Translations under genes and position numbers: made by a program
In this document: positions 47,001-59,372 of the stretch, piece by piece
Position numbering within the stretch: position 1 is the first letter of the stretch
Layout of the letters: each line of letters starts with the position of its first letter
Notes under the pieces: generated by a model
The model's database searches: none
Told to the model about the DNA's origin: nothing
What the model saw: only the letters and a program-made list of their open reading frames with translations
Source: Trogon surrucura
Lineage: Eukaryota > Chordata > Aves > Trogoniformes > Trogonidae
DNA length: 64,000 nt
Direction of reading: 5' to 3'
NCBI GenBank assembly: GCA_020746105.1
Contig: CM036658.1
Span: forward strand, 11,454,689-11,518,688

Positions 47001-50000
47001 TTATTACTGCTATCCACATTCAGTAACTAAGTGTCTGGCACAGAAAACTAAGTACAGAGTTACTTGTGAGCAATGCCTACAGCCCCACCAGATTCAATGA
47101 AATTATTTAGCCATTTAAGATATTAACGTGACTATTTGACAGATGAAACCTGAAGTGAGATTAGTTTGGAAATCAATGTAGAAGTGCCTCAGAATGTATT
47201 TGTCAGATTTAGATAAAAATTAAAACAGTAGGAGTTAGTTGGAAAGCGCCAATACCTTCACATTCCCAAACAAATATCTTTTAAATACCTGTATGCTCGC
47301 AAAACATATGCCTAAAATGTATACAGATTTAAAAAGATATAGATACAGATGTCTTTACAAGGCCTGAAAAGATATTTTCTCTTTACCAAACAAAATTGAC
47401 TTCTTGTAACAGCAGTTTGTTTTGTTAGTGTAAGGTCATCCCATAGCAAAAAGAATACCTTGTCAAGACTACTTATTTGTGATCACCTTTGTTATAAACC
47501 TGAAAGAGATGCTATGCCTCAGATCAAGATTCAGACCAGCACAGGGCTACTCTAGCTGTACAGATAATTACAGGTTATGCAAAATGTGCACACAGTATCT
47601 GTCAGAGGGATTACATCATCAGGAATGCACATGGGCAGACATTTCTGTGAGGGCTTGAATTACTAGAGCATTCTTTCTACAGAGTAAGTTCTTACTGCAA
47701 CAGTTCTAGCATAATAAAGAAAAAGCTGCTACCTCTTATCCTATTAAATTTTCTCCAGTCTGTTATTGTCATTACGTAATTATATCAAGCTCCTGTAATA
47801 CATTTTTCAATTCCAAAACACTTTAAAAGATTAACACAAACTCGGCCCAAGGAAAAATCACATATCCCCAGAACATTTCAGGTAAAACCCAGAAATGTGT
47901 ATTACCAAAAGCTGGCCAAAATGATGAAGGAAGAGTACAAATCTCTGAATAAGTAAAAACAAATGACTTGCTGTACAGAGAAAAACTGCATAGAAAAAAC
48001 TGCATAGAGATTAATACAGATTTTGCCAAAAAATAAGGGGATGTTCTGTCTGCACAGAAGCCTATGAACTCTACCAAGATCGAAAATACACCCATCAGTG
48101 GTAAACTGGGTGTTTTCTTCATCAGATCAGACCAATGGCAGCAGCGCTGTTTAAGTACTGCACCAAACTCATTGCCTTCATCTGCTTTTATAGCATTGTG
48201 CTGTGCCAGTTTGCAAGGTCTGCTACGCAACTATTTCAGTATCTCAGCACTGCTTGGATTAGTTAATCTGAGTTGATCTTGTCATTATCAGTCTCAACAG
48301 CAAATTGCTCCAGCCTACTCCAAGAGCCATCTGGAGGGTTATTAGTAAATTGTATGCCTGATCACGTGGCAGCATTGAGGGAATAAAAACGTGTTCATTC
48401 TTAGCTGGAATATTTATTTTTAACTGTTTGAATTGCACTTAGTCTTGTGATAAATAATAACAGCAGAACAGTCTAACTGCATAACAAATGTTTGTGAATA
48501 TTTTAAGAAATCAGTCTTCCTAAATGTATTTATGAAACTTACTGTAGGTGTATTAGAGATGTTTCTCTTCTGGGATAGAAGTCAGGCTTTCCATTATGGT
48601 ATCTGAGTTTTTAAGTCATTATTCATTTAGAGTTTGTGTAAAATTGCATTCTGTAACTATAATCTTTTTATAGTTTTCAGTACAGATAACACATATTACA
48701 GCTGCAGTTCACTAAAACTGACTGCTGCATGCAAAGGCAATGACTGAAATCAGGATGCTCTCTGTAGCTCCAGTATTAAATTTATGATTTAAGTGACTTT
48801 AAAACCTCCCTACCACCAGGTATTGGACTGAATTAAGACCTACTCTAGCACTGGGAAAGCATACTCTGTTCTAGTTTTGCCTCAATAAGAACAGTAAAGC
48901 TATGTTTTGGAAAAAAAAAAAAAAAAAGTTTAAAAAATTAAGTCATCATTTCTCTGTGTCCAAATTTGTTTGAAGTAATTAAGTTCACAGCCTATCAAGG
49001 AAAAGTCATTCACTTGTTTAAGCATCTTTGCATTAGAAAAGAGAAGCAGTTCTTGGAAAGATTCCCTGCTGACTGCTTCTCTTCCTTTTCAGAACTGAAG
49101 GACCCCTGCACACAAACACCATCCAAGCAATTGCGGGCCTTGTATGTAGGAAAGTGGTGTTAGCAGAGTATTTAAGCATCATAAACTCCTTCTGCAGGCA
49201 TCTGGCAGCCAGAAACTAAGAAAGAGAGAGTGATCAAATCAGTCTTTCACAGACCATCAGAAAATGTCCCACATGAGTTAGCACTTTCTCATTAATAGAG
49301 AAGCATGCCAGAGTCCCATTGGTGAAAAACAGGAAACTCTGGGCAGCACGGGAGTTTTATTCTAGTAACAGTAGTGCAAAGAAATTTTAGCTTCATAAAG
49401 ATGCCACACAGATACGCTCCCATTTCGTTTTATAGAAATGCAATAGGCAGAGCTCTCTTTCTGAAAATTTAGCTCCATGCTGTGTAGGATCTTCTTGAAT
49501 GCTGATGTTGCTTCATCCACCATCTGAAAAAGCCAGCATCCCTTCTTCAACAATACTCTCACAACTGCCATGTACATGAGGAGTACATCTCTCTCTTTGC
49601 TTTCTGGGACCTCTTCCATATCAGCCACTAACTTTCTTTGCCTTCTCTCAGAGGGCAAGGTTCATTCTCCATCCATTGCAGCCTGTCCTTCCTGTAGTTG
49701 CCTGCAACTTTTTCAATACTGACTTGAAAATCTGACACTTTCCAGACTTCTTAAAGTCCCCTTTAGCAAAAAAAATTAACAGTTATGCTGTGTTTACAGG
49801 AAGCAGGTGCTGATTTGCAGCTATTCTCAGCAGTAAAGTACTTTTCCTTTCATTCTTTCAAGGTCTTGACTTAAGGAGAGATCTCTAGACATCTCTGCTT
49901 TCTAAGTCAATCAAAATCAACACATAGTGGCCTGATCGGCTACTTCCCTGTAAAACCACAGAGGCAATTTTTCCTTAATTAGGCATCACCATGATCAGAG

Positions 50001-50340
50001 CGCACTGCTGCATTATTACCAGCATAAGTTTGAGAAGCATCAGTTCAAAAGTACCAGCAGCATCTCTATCAGCTGTCAAATGGCCACCAAGAGAGTCCAA
50101 GAGATGTTTTTCATGATATATCTTGCAAACCCCCATCATTTTACAGTCATTTTGAAGAAAGTCTTGAGTGGTATTTCCAGGAAATCACTGAGTTTCCAGT
50201 CATAGAGGGAATATTACTGCCTTGAAAATGCATCCTTACCATCTGCAATCAGAACTGCCTCTCTTTCTTGAGCCAATGGTATTTCAGACACCCAAACTCC
50301 TACTTACCCTCAGCTGCATTTCCCTAGTTCACACTCGTAA
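44030..50340. other. Long non-coding stretch, no gene recognised
   Basis: More than 6 kb of AT-rich sequence. A 17-base A run lies at 48911-48927 and a short CA run at 45260-45272. Frames of up to 135 codons (47823-48230) show no domain I recognise. No CR1 or LTR landmarks were found. Confidence 0.45.
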
Positions 50341-50763
50341 TGCCCGTTAACATCTGTTTTGCAAGTGTTTGAAGACAGACTGTACAAATATAGAAGAATT
50401 TATTGTGGAGCAGAGGCGCGGTATTACTTTAAAGATATGGACAACCCAGCTTAGGCCTAAACAAAGGCTCTGTCCTTGAAGCTGCCTTGGAACACGGGGA
50501 GGAGGAGGTTTTATCTGTTTTGTGAGAGCTTTGCGAGATGCTTGGCTGGAGGTGCTGGCCCCGGGGGGAGAAGGGGGGGGCGAGAGCCGCCTGCATAGTT
50601 GAATGGCACTACCCAATAAAACGCTGGCGTGTGTAAACCTGTAACTGACCAACTCTGTTAAGGGGCAGGCGCGGGGACACTGCTGAACTGTATAGATTGA
50701 GCTAAAGATTAATGAAGGGTCGTTCATTTTCTCCCACTTCTGAGCCCATTGGATCAGGGCCAA
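50341..50763 (-). mobile_element. GC-rich possible LTR or ERV internal segment
   Basis: The interval contains the most G-rich patch of the right half (a GGGGGGG-containing purine tract at 50563-50580), unlike its AT-rich surroundings. On the minus strand, AATAAA (50404-50399) sits about 60 bases before a GTTAACGGGCA end, as in an LTR. A 138-codon minus-strand frame (50763-50347) opens with WAQKWEKMNDPS and has no identified family. It follows directly on the leader-like sequence of the split family B LTR, so it may instead be retroviral internal sequence. The boundaries are guesses. Confidence 0.3.
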
Positions 50764-50809
50764 TACGTCTCGCTCCTTTTCTTACAAAAGCATTCTTAGT
50801 AGAAAATTT

Positions 50810-51058
50810 AAAGGAAAAGTAGTCTGAAAGACAGTGAGAAAGTCATTATGCTGCAAGTTTCTCTCCACCTCAGGAGGCTCCCTCACTTCAAAGTCATACA
50901 TCTCACCTGAAAGACAGAGCATTAAAGACAGAGCATTATAGAGGCATCTTGGAAAACTCTCCCGCTGAGTTGTGAGGTTCAGACTGGACCTCCTTCCTTT
51001 CTAAACTTCCTCACAGAGACGAGTCTAGGTGCAGGTGGATCTAGTCTTAGCCTCCGAC
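50810..51058 (-). other. Leader-like sequence after the split family B LTR
   Basis: On the minus strand it aligns with 3758-3960, sharing GCTAAGACT, a CTGCA(C/T)CTAGA word, GTCCAGTCTGAACCT-type words and a GCA(A/G)CAT...CAGA end. Its presence behind two separate LTR copies suggests it belongs to the element (a 5' leader) or that the LTR is longer than the TG...CA interval I chose. Confidence 0.45.
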
Positions 51059-51487
51059 TGTAAAGAAGAGTTCAGACACTGGGTTCTGCCACAGAGTTGG
51101 CTTATTTCAGCTCGAGCTGAGATCACTGAGGGAGACCCCAGAAAAAGAAATCCCTTGGCAATTACACTCTTACAATCCAAGTTCACCTCTCCTCACATGA
51201 CAGTTCAGTCCAATAGTCATATTTGGGTCTGGGCTCTTTTTGTTCCTCATTGCATCCTTTCTCTCTCTCCAGGTGGACATTCTTTTCTTTGTCTTGAGGA
51301 TGCAGTTTCTGTTAATCTTAACTTTTTCAATTAGCATTGGTTTCCAAGGCTTTCTTCAGGCTAAGCTCTTCAGTACTTAGCTAAAAGTCCACAGTGTGGG
51401 CCTAAGGCTTCAGTAAATCTGGCTACTCGTATTAACAATGTCACTCTAAGACAAAACAAATTTCAATCTAGTACAATTTTTAGCAAT
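51059..51487 (-). mobile_element. ERV LTR, family B copy 3, main part (split by CR1)
   Basis: On the minus strand it reads TTTGTTTTGTCTTAGAGTGAC (from about 51460), CTGAAGCCTTAGG, ACTGTGGACTTTTAGCTAA, TGAAGAGCTTAGCCTGAAGA, AAGGGATTTCTTT, and AGCTGAAATAAGCC where copy 1 has AATAAACC. Order and spacing match 3345-3757 closely. The plus-strand right edge at 51487 is where CR1 begins. The missing first ~45 bases are found beyond the CR1 at 53055-53099. The A-to-G change in the AATAAA signal suggests an inactive LTR. Confidence 0.75.
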
Positions 51488-53054
51488 CCCACATAGTAAT
51501 GGAAGACAAGGAAAATGCTGAGGTAGTTAATACATTCTTTGCCTCAGTCTTTAACAAAAAAAAAGCCCGTGTGTCCTCAGGGTAACTGGGCTCCTGAGTT
51601 GGTAGACAGGGATGGGGAACAGAATACCCCTCCTGTAACCAGGAGGAGGTAGCTAGGGACCTGCTGTGCCACTTAGATCCCAATAAGTCCACGGGCCCAG
51701 ATGGGATTCATCCTAGGGTGCTGAGAGAGCTGGCAGAAGAACTGGCTAAGTCATTCTCTATCATTTATCATCAATCCTGGCTAACTGGGGAGGTGCCAGA
51801 TGACTGGAGGTTGGCCAGTGTGATGCCCAGCCATAAGAAGGGCCAGAGGAGGATCTGGGGAATTACAGGCCTGTCAGTCTGACCTCAGTGCCTGGTGAGG
51901 TTATGGAGCGGATCATCTTGAGTGCCATCAAGTGGCACGGAGAAGACAACCAGGGGATCAGGCCCAGCCAAGAGGGGTTTAGGAAAGGACCAATCTCATC
52001 TCCTGATTCATCTAGTGGATGAGGGAAAGGCTGTGGATGTGGTCTACCTCGATTTCAGCAAAGCATTTGACACAGTCTCCTACAGCACCTTCCCGGAAAA
52101 GCTGGCAGCCCAAGCTGACTTGGACGGATGCACCCTTTGCTGGGTGAAAAACTGCCTGGATGACCGGGCCCAGAGGGCGATAGTGAATGGTGCTGTATCC
52201 TGTTAGTGTCTGGTGACCAGTAGTGTTCCCTGCAGACAGACCTGAACAGGCTGGGTCAATGGGCCGAGGCCAACGGGATGAAGTTCAACAAGACGAAGGG
52301 AAGAGTCCTTTGGCCACAATAACCCCCTGCAGCGCTAGAGACTGCGGGAGGAGTGGCTGGGGAGCGCCTTGCAGAGAGGGACCTGGGAGTGTTGGGTGAC
52401 AACCGGCTGAACATGAGCCAGCAGTGTGCCCAGGTGGTCTGGAAGGCCAGTGGCATCCTGGCCTGTGTCAGGAACAGTGTGGCCAGCAGGAGCAGGGATG
52501 TGATTCTGCCCCTGTGCTCAGCACTGGGGAGGCCTCACCTCGAGCCCTGTGTGCAGGTCTGGGCCCCTCACTGCAAGAAAGACACTGAGGGGCTGGAGCG
52601 GGTCCAGAGGAGAGCAATGAGGCTGGGGAGGGGACTGGAGGGAAAGTCCTGTGAGGAGAGGCTGAGGGAGCTGGGGGTGTTTAGCCTGGAGAAGAAGAGA
52701 CTCAGCGGGGCACCTTCTCACTCTCTACAACTGCCTGAAGGGAGGGTGTAGCCAGGTGGGGGGGTCAGGCTGTTCTCCCAGGCAACAAGTGACAGGATGA
52801 GGGGGTACAGCCTGAAACTGCGTCAGGGGAGGTTTAGGCTGGATCTCAGGAAGCCCTTCCTCATGGAGAGGGTGCTCAGGCATTGGGATGCACTGCCCAG
52901 GAAAGTGATGGAGCCACCGTCCCTGGAGGTGTTTAAGGAGAGGCTGGATGTGGCATTTAGTGCCATGGTCCGGCCGACGTGACGGTGTTGGAACATAGGC
53001 TGGATTTGATGATCTCAGACGTCTTTTCCAGCCTCAATAATTCTGGGATTCTGT
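51488..53054 (+). mobile_element. CR1 LINE inserted in family B LTR, internal deletion of RT core
   Basis: The copy is 5' truncated at 51488 and ends in a GATTCTGGGATTCTGT tail at 53054. Landmarks are NAFFASVF-like coding near 51520, LDPNKSTGPDGIHPRVL-like coding near 51680, and [17 protein letters not shown] (52030-52080, with catalytic Asp). The text jumps at about 52206-52240 from VNGAVSC to a [13 protein letters not shown]-like segment, so the GVPQGS and FADD region is deleted. The C-terminal region follows in two frames (52353-52751 and 52797-52982). The subfamily differs from the 34.4 kb copy in its 3' words (GATGATCTCAGACGTCTTTT). Confidence 0.92.
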
Positions 53055-53099
53055 AATTAATTCTAATATTCTACAAGTAAACTATTTCAATCTCTGACA
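53055..53099 (-). mobile_element. ERV LTR, family B copy 3, 5' terminal 45 bases
   Basis: On the minus strand it starts TGTCAGAGATTGAAATAG and continues TTTACTTGTAGAATATT then AATTAATT. This matches the first bases of the copy at 3345 (TGTTCAAGATGAAAATAG, TTTACTTGTAGAATATTTG, AATTAATT). It continues logically into 51487 once the CR1 is removed. Confidence 0.8.
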
Positions 53100-56000
53100 T
53101 AGAGGGAGGGACGTGTGTAACTGCCTTCCAGCTTCTGTTAAGCACATGCTTGCAGGTATTATGAGTGACCTTTTGCCATATTCGGTACAGTGACTGGGGT
53201 AAGCCTCTCCCTGATATGACCACTCTTACAGGAATGGATACAGACTCCCTGCTTCCCAGCTCCAGGATATGTGTGGTCAGTAAGCACAAGGATGCTTTGC
53301 AGACAAATGAAGGGTAGCATGTGAAAGAGGAGGGTGGAAACAAATAGGTCCTAAATGAATTTGTTAAGATAGTGGGCATCATAAGAGATTGGGGAAACTA
53401 TTGGGAATATGGGGTTGGGATTTTGCTATTAGAGAACTGGGACAGTAAAATTTGTTGCTTGACTGACAAATATTTCCTTTGTTCTCAAGTCAAAGATTCT
53501 CAACTTTTGCAATATACAAAATCAATGCAGCCTTGGTTTTCCCTATGATTACATATTGAATTTCAGCTGTCTTTTGCATTTAAATTTTATGGTGAATGAG
53601 TAGTTACAAAGTAAGAACATAGATGGAAGAAAATCTCTTTGATGAGCCAGTAAACAGAGTGCCTCTTGGGCCAAGTTACAGAAAATGTGAGATTTCAGAC
53701 AATGCTGCAAAACCTCTTTCCTTGTTTTTTAATTTCAAGATTATATCAAAGTATGATTCTATTTGCTATTTCACTAAATTTTTATATAGTTTGATGAGAG
53801 AGTATTTTACTATATATACATACAAGGCACATAATATTTCCCATGTCAGAATCATGCCACTGAAAACACAGTTATTTCGAAAGCAAGTGTCTCCGGTTGC
53901 TTTGGTCAGCTTTTTTTAGGAGGAAATTTTACAAATTGAAAAAAAAAATAGAAGAGACAATAGTATTCCTGTAGAGTTTTGAAATGACAATGTTAGAGTG
54001 ATTGCAACATGCAAGCTGGACATGACAGTTTGTTATGACCAGGAATTCCTATATAGCTGGGGACTCTCACAATATCCTTCACTGCAAGTAGTCTACTCTT
54101 GGGCACGTAGCTGATGAGGCTTCTTTATCTGATTATAAAATGTCAAAACACTTGAAAACAGTGTATGTCAAAAACAAAGAGAAAAATAATATGAGGACAA
54201 AGATGGGTTTCCTTTTTCTACTCAATATAAACCTGTGAAACTGTTGCTACAGATAAAATATTCTTCTGCTTGAGATTGCATGAGTTGAATAGGATGACAT
54301 ATTTGTTTCTTATTTTGCAAAATTTTGTCACAATATACAAAAAATAATGATAAAGAAACAGAAGGACATAACCTTCTAAGAAAGCAAAATGACAAAAGCA
54401 TACTCATGCATCTACAGATTGATCCTTGTGTTCACAGTGGAAAAGCTGATGGGAAGAATTTAGCCCTTCTATTTTCTGAGTCACTGCAGTAATCATGAGT
54501 AAGTGTTAAACTCCGAAAACATTATCAACTGGTCTGCAAAGGTGAGGCATACCATATAGTATGACTATTGTCACAGCATGACAAAGAAACCACTGTGATT
54601 CATAACTATATTTATATTACAAATAGGAAGTAATCATAAAAATGTATTCTCCACATCAGTATGAGGTTTTCTGAGGGAAAAGGACAGACTTGTCTCCTGC
54701 TCCATTCAGAAATAAGTATTCTTCTGGATAATTTTTATTCCAATTTTTAATCTTAATGATTGCTTTGTGGAAGTTGTGTTTGTCACAATAAGTGCTTCAT
54801 GGCTGATATTTTCATACAGTTTAAAGGGCTGAATTATCATATACTCTTCAAGAACCATGCTTTTTTAATGTTTCAGTAAAACCTAACTATATTAAAAAAA
54901 TTAAATTTTAGTTCATAAATAAAAGTTTAGAAAATGAAAACATTTATTGCTTTTCAAAAACTGGATTACACATACATTTTCATTGGAAGAAAGTTCTCAG
55001 TCAGGTAACTTATCAGCCAAGGGAGAAGAATTATCAGATGCAATGGAATTTTTTCACGTTAATTCCTTGGGAGGTCAACTAAGCAATTTTTGGCTGTGCT
55101 GGGGAGCTGAATATATACTAATTTTGGATTGAACCTGGTATTTTTATGCCACCTAGCACAAAATCTCTCTGCAAGGCTGTCTTCTGTTTCTTTTTAGAGC
55201 CACAGCAGACCAAAAGCTTCAAAGTTGACCACAACAACACAGATACTACATTTATGTGCTTTCTGTTAGTGTTTTTCATTCATTCTCTTTCCATTAAGTT
55301 TTTTTTCACTATTTTCCAAAATATTTACGTTACAATTTAATTTCCATTATTTTTAGTTTGTGTTCTAAAATAGATGTCTTTTGGTAGCAATGAGCATTTC
55401 TACAGCATCACAAAGGCCATAAGTCTTTCAACTTTGCAGTACCTTTCCCAAGACACCCCATTATGGACTAGACAAAAATTGCCATTTTACTGACCCAAGA
55501 CTAGCAATACACAGAAAAGAATGTCAGCTTTCAAAGCATGTATGCCTCAGTGGGCTATGCCATTACTTAAAACAAAAATAGAAACAACTTTAAATATGAA
55601 AAAAAAAGTGCTTTTTCATAACTCCATTGTCAGATCAGTTCAAAACATCATTTGCCAATGATGTTTGCATCATGGAGAGCAAACTCCTCATTATCAGTTT
55701 TTTATGCTGTGTTCTGACAGTATATAATATGGCATCTCTTGATATTTGGAAAAAAATATATTCCAGTTTGATTCCTACAGGGCATGACACAAAATCAGAT
55801 GGGGTTTGGATTTTCAGAGTACAGCAACTGCTCTGTTTCTCATTCCCCTGGGAAGCAGGCTCAATGATGCCAAGACTCCAAGCATTGTAGACTTTTTCTA
55901 TAATTCATCTTTCAAATTTTTGAACTTCAGCCATTAATACATATTTGCCCTTGCTTTTCTTAATGCATTTATCCTTAAGTGCACTAGTTTAAAAGTCTGT

Positions 56001-59000
56001 TGAAAAATAGACTGTCCTGTAAACAAATGGGTAATCAGCTCTACTTAGAACAAAATTACCTACACATCTATTTTCTACTAACTAAGAAAGTTAATACATT
56101 AATTTAGTTTTCACATTTTATTATAGGTCTTCTGCCAAGTTGTGAAGCTTCTTCTTATATCTCACCAAATATAACTTTAATTTTGATTTGGAATATAGGA
56201 GTTTTAAACAACCAGTAATAGGCAACCACCAATTTTCAATGGGCTTTATTATCAAGGCTGCAGAAAAAATAGGTAAGAGTAATCGTCATAAACTCCAATC
56301 TCTTACCTTTTTCAGAGAGACTTTAGTATAGGGATCTTCAGTTTTGTGTCGTTGTTCTGGAGATAAATATTTTGATGCAAGTCAGTCCTCCTCTGCAGAC
56401 CACTAAACGTTGGCCAAACATTTAATGCTAATCTATAAAGAGTTGGCTGATCAAATGATTCTACCTCTTTCCCTTGCTAATAGATGTAAAACCCAAAACA
56501 AATGGGTGGAGGGACTGGATGGAAAAGAAGAAGACAGTACAATACATAATTTTCAGAAAAGACTAAAGTAATACATGACTTAAGCACGTCAAGAGTATAT
56601 TAAGAACTAGTCTAACATTGCTGTCTCATAGTTGCACAGGGCTGTTGTAGGACTGCAAAAAATACATGATGATGCATAAAATAATACAATTCACAAAGTT
56701 ACCAGAGTTTCCATGGAAGTACCTTGTAGTCCATATGAAAATACAACTAAAACTAGACAGGATGAATCTAAGCCCAAATGTCCCATTTCTTTCTTCTCAG
56801 AAGTTTTTGTAGTTACTACACAAATGTGATACTTGTCCTACGCATATTTCAGTGCAATGTGGAGAGACTAAGTTTACAAAGAAGATATTCCAGCTTTAAT
56901 TATAGATCAATGAACCAAGAGGTTGTATGGTACATTAATTCACAACCATGTGAATTTGTCTGTCCTGTATAAAGTCTTTGTGACAAATATAATAAACCAC
57001 AATTAACTGTTTCTGGCTGAAATTTCACTTTGGGCTTGATATCTGTTCAGACTGTGATATAAAGCAATGAGGAAATCTATTCCTTCTCATTCCCATATGC
57101 TTTTAAATGTATTGGGAATTTCACAATGTTGTTTAATGCTTGAAAATTTGCACTTCTCCTACAATGGCATATTTCTACCAAAAGTAGCTGTGGTTTGATA
57201 TTTGCTTGTTTAATCAATCAATGCTGTCCATCCAAACATCCTACTAAATCTTGCTCTAGAAAATGGTATCTTAACAAAACCAGCATTCATGAACGTGTTC
57301 TTCCAACACATATAGAAAAGCTACCGTAATAAGCAACAAGAGAAAGTCATATTTCATAATGAAATATGTATTTCATGGAATTAATTTTCATCTATGAAAT
57401 ATTACTTGTTTAGTGCAAAGGAAAATTTAGGGTATTTCAAATAATAAAATAACAATGTGGTACTCATTCTGAAATATATTTTAAATGCCTTAAGTTATCA
57501 TTATCCTTTGTATCTCTTGGCATGCTTTCATCTGACCTTTATCCTTTTAGAAACATGCACCTAAAGGCAAAGCCTAGGTCTGTGTCTCTTGTGGCAGACC
57601 TTAAAGAAATTACTAAAATTAACAGTTAATTATAGACAAAGATTAAATATTCCTTGAAGTATCTGTATAGTCTGTAGTTTCACTGCCCAATACTGCATTG
57701 ATCCAGTGATCTCAGCATTAAAATAACATTAAGACATTAGCCTGAAGACAGGCAATAATTTGCGAAAGATCTGCAGATAACTCCAGTAAACTTTAGCAAA
57801 ATTTGTTTCCTATCTTCAAGGATAATGCAGCAATAAAAAAACTCTAACATTAAGGCAAAAGTATATCACTAGTTACTAGACAAATCTTATTTTACAGTTA
57901 CTAGTAGAATTTTTCTCTTTAATAAAAAGTTAGCTAAAAACAGTTTACAAGCACAAACACCATGTCATTGATAAAAATTCTGATTCCTGTAGTCTGTCAT
58001 TCACATGGGGTTTCTCTGTAATTGAGCCCACTCACAGCTCCAGTTTTTATCACATTAGATCCTAAACACTCAGGGCTCGCAGAACAGGTCTATCCATAGA
58101 AATGTCTGTTCAAGACTGCTTTGAGATATATTCTTTAAGGACAAACCAGAAATTTTTCTACAACTGGTCTGACATAGTGAGCTAAAGAAACCTGCTAGAA
58201 AACTCTTAAGTTCTCTCTTGCTCCCTTTTGGGATGGTTGCCCAGTCTCTGCACTCCTTGTCCTGTCCTTTTCCTTAATACAGGCAAACTACAGTTTATAC
58301 ATTTGAGAGAACAAGTTTTCATGTGCACATTGGCATGGAGAAAATATTTCCCGTCACTAACACAGTAATAAAAGACACCTCAAAGCAGAGGGTGTCTGAG
58401 ACAGGATATTTTTTCCTGAATGATTTTTCTAGGCATGTTGGTGTGGCTTCTCATCTTTCTGAAGAAGCCAGTCATCACCTTTTTCTTGACACACTCATTT
58501 ACCACTCACCTGTTCCTCCAGCTCCAGGAATGATGTCCTTCACTTAGTTATACAAAGACAGGTTTATCACGTACTCCATCTCCAACTTTCATGTCTCACA
58601 TTCCTGCAGTGTCACAGGTTTTTCCAGTTCCTAAAGCCTGAATACAATATTTAGAAAACCCTAGTGAACATGTAGTGCAGATTACCAGCCCAGGAGACAT
58701 GATGATGGACAGTCGGGGGATAGGAAGTGAAAGCCTCCTCTGGACAGTATTTTGCCCCACAGAAACACATCCCTCTCACATGACAAAATGTGAGGGAAGA
58801 AGTGCCTCAGCCTCCTAATTTCCAACACCTAGCTGATGGCTTCTTCCTGACCACTCCTAGCCACACTGCCGGTTGCTGCAAGTTCAAATCATCTAGAAGC
58901 CCAAGCCACCGGAGGGCACAGATTTGCAAGTCTACATTTCATCTCATCCAGTAGAAAGCATGGAGGATGCTATTATGTAAAAAGACAATAAATACATTTT

Positions 59001-59310
59001 CCGTTGCTATTTACAGGGTGACACTTTTGGTTAACAGAAGAGATCACTTAAATCTGTGAAGACTGATTAGGGTGTTTTCCTCTCTGTCCCAATCACACTG
59101 CTCACCAATCAGCCCCTAAAACAACACAGTTTGTAGCTCACTGTTCAAAGACAAGAAGAAAATCTGTGACGTTTACTATGAAACAAACATGATGCTGTAT
59201 ACACTGCAGCAGTTCAGAAGCTTATTGACAACATCTCATACATCCATGCAGCAAGAGCAGTCTGGTGGACACAACCATTGTCTCTTGTAAATCTGAGATC
59301 CAAGCATGAC
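53100..59310. other. Long non-coding stretch, no gene recognised
   Basis: Over 6 kb of AT-rich sequence with no mobile-element landmarks. A perfect 10-base inverted repeat with a one-base centre lies at 57348-57368. The region 54900-55350 has the look of evolutionarily constrained non-coding DNA (mixed composition, no decay pattern), but this needs an alignment. Confidence 0.45.
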
Positions 59311-59372
59311 GATCTTATCATCTTTTGCAGAAAACACTAAGTTGGGTGGAAGTGTTGATCTGCCCACTGTTG
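59311..59372 (+). mobile_element. Possible short CR1 fragment (RT FADD region)
   Basis: About 50 bases, including TCATCTTTTGCAGAAAACAC and AAGTTGGGTGGAAGTGTTGA, resemble the CR1 segment coding the FADDTKLGG motif. Flanks do not continue the similarity, so it may be a relic or a chance match. Confidence 0.35.
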
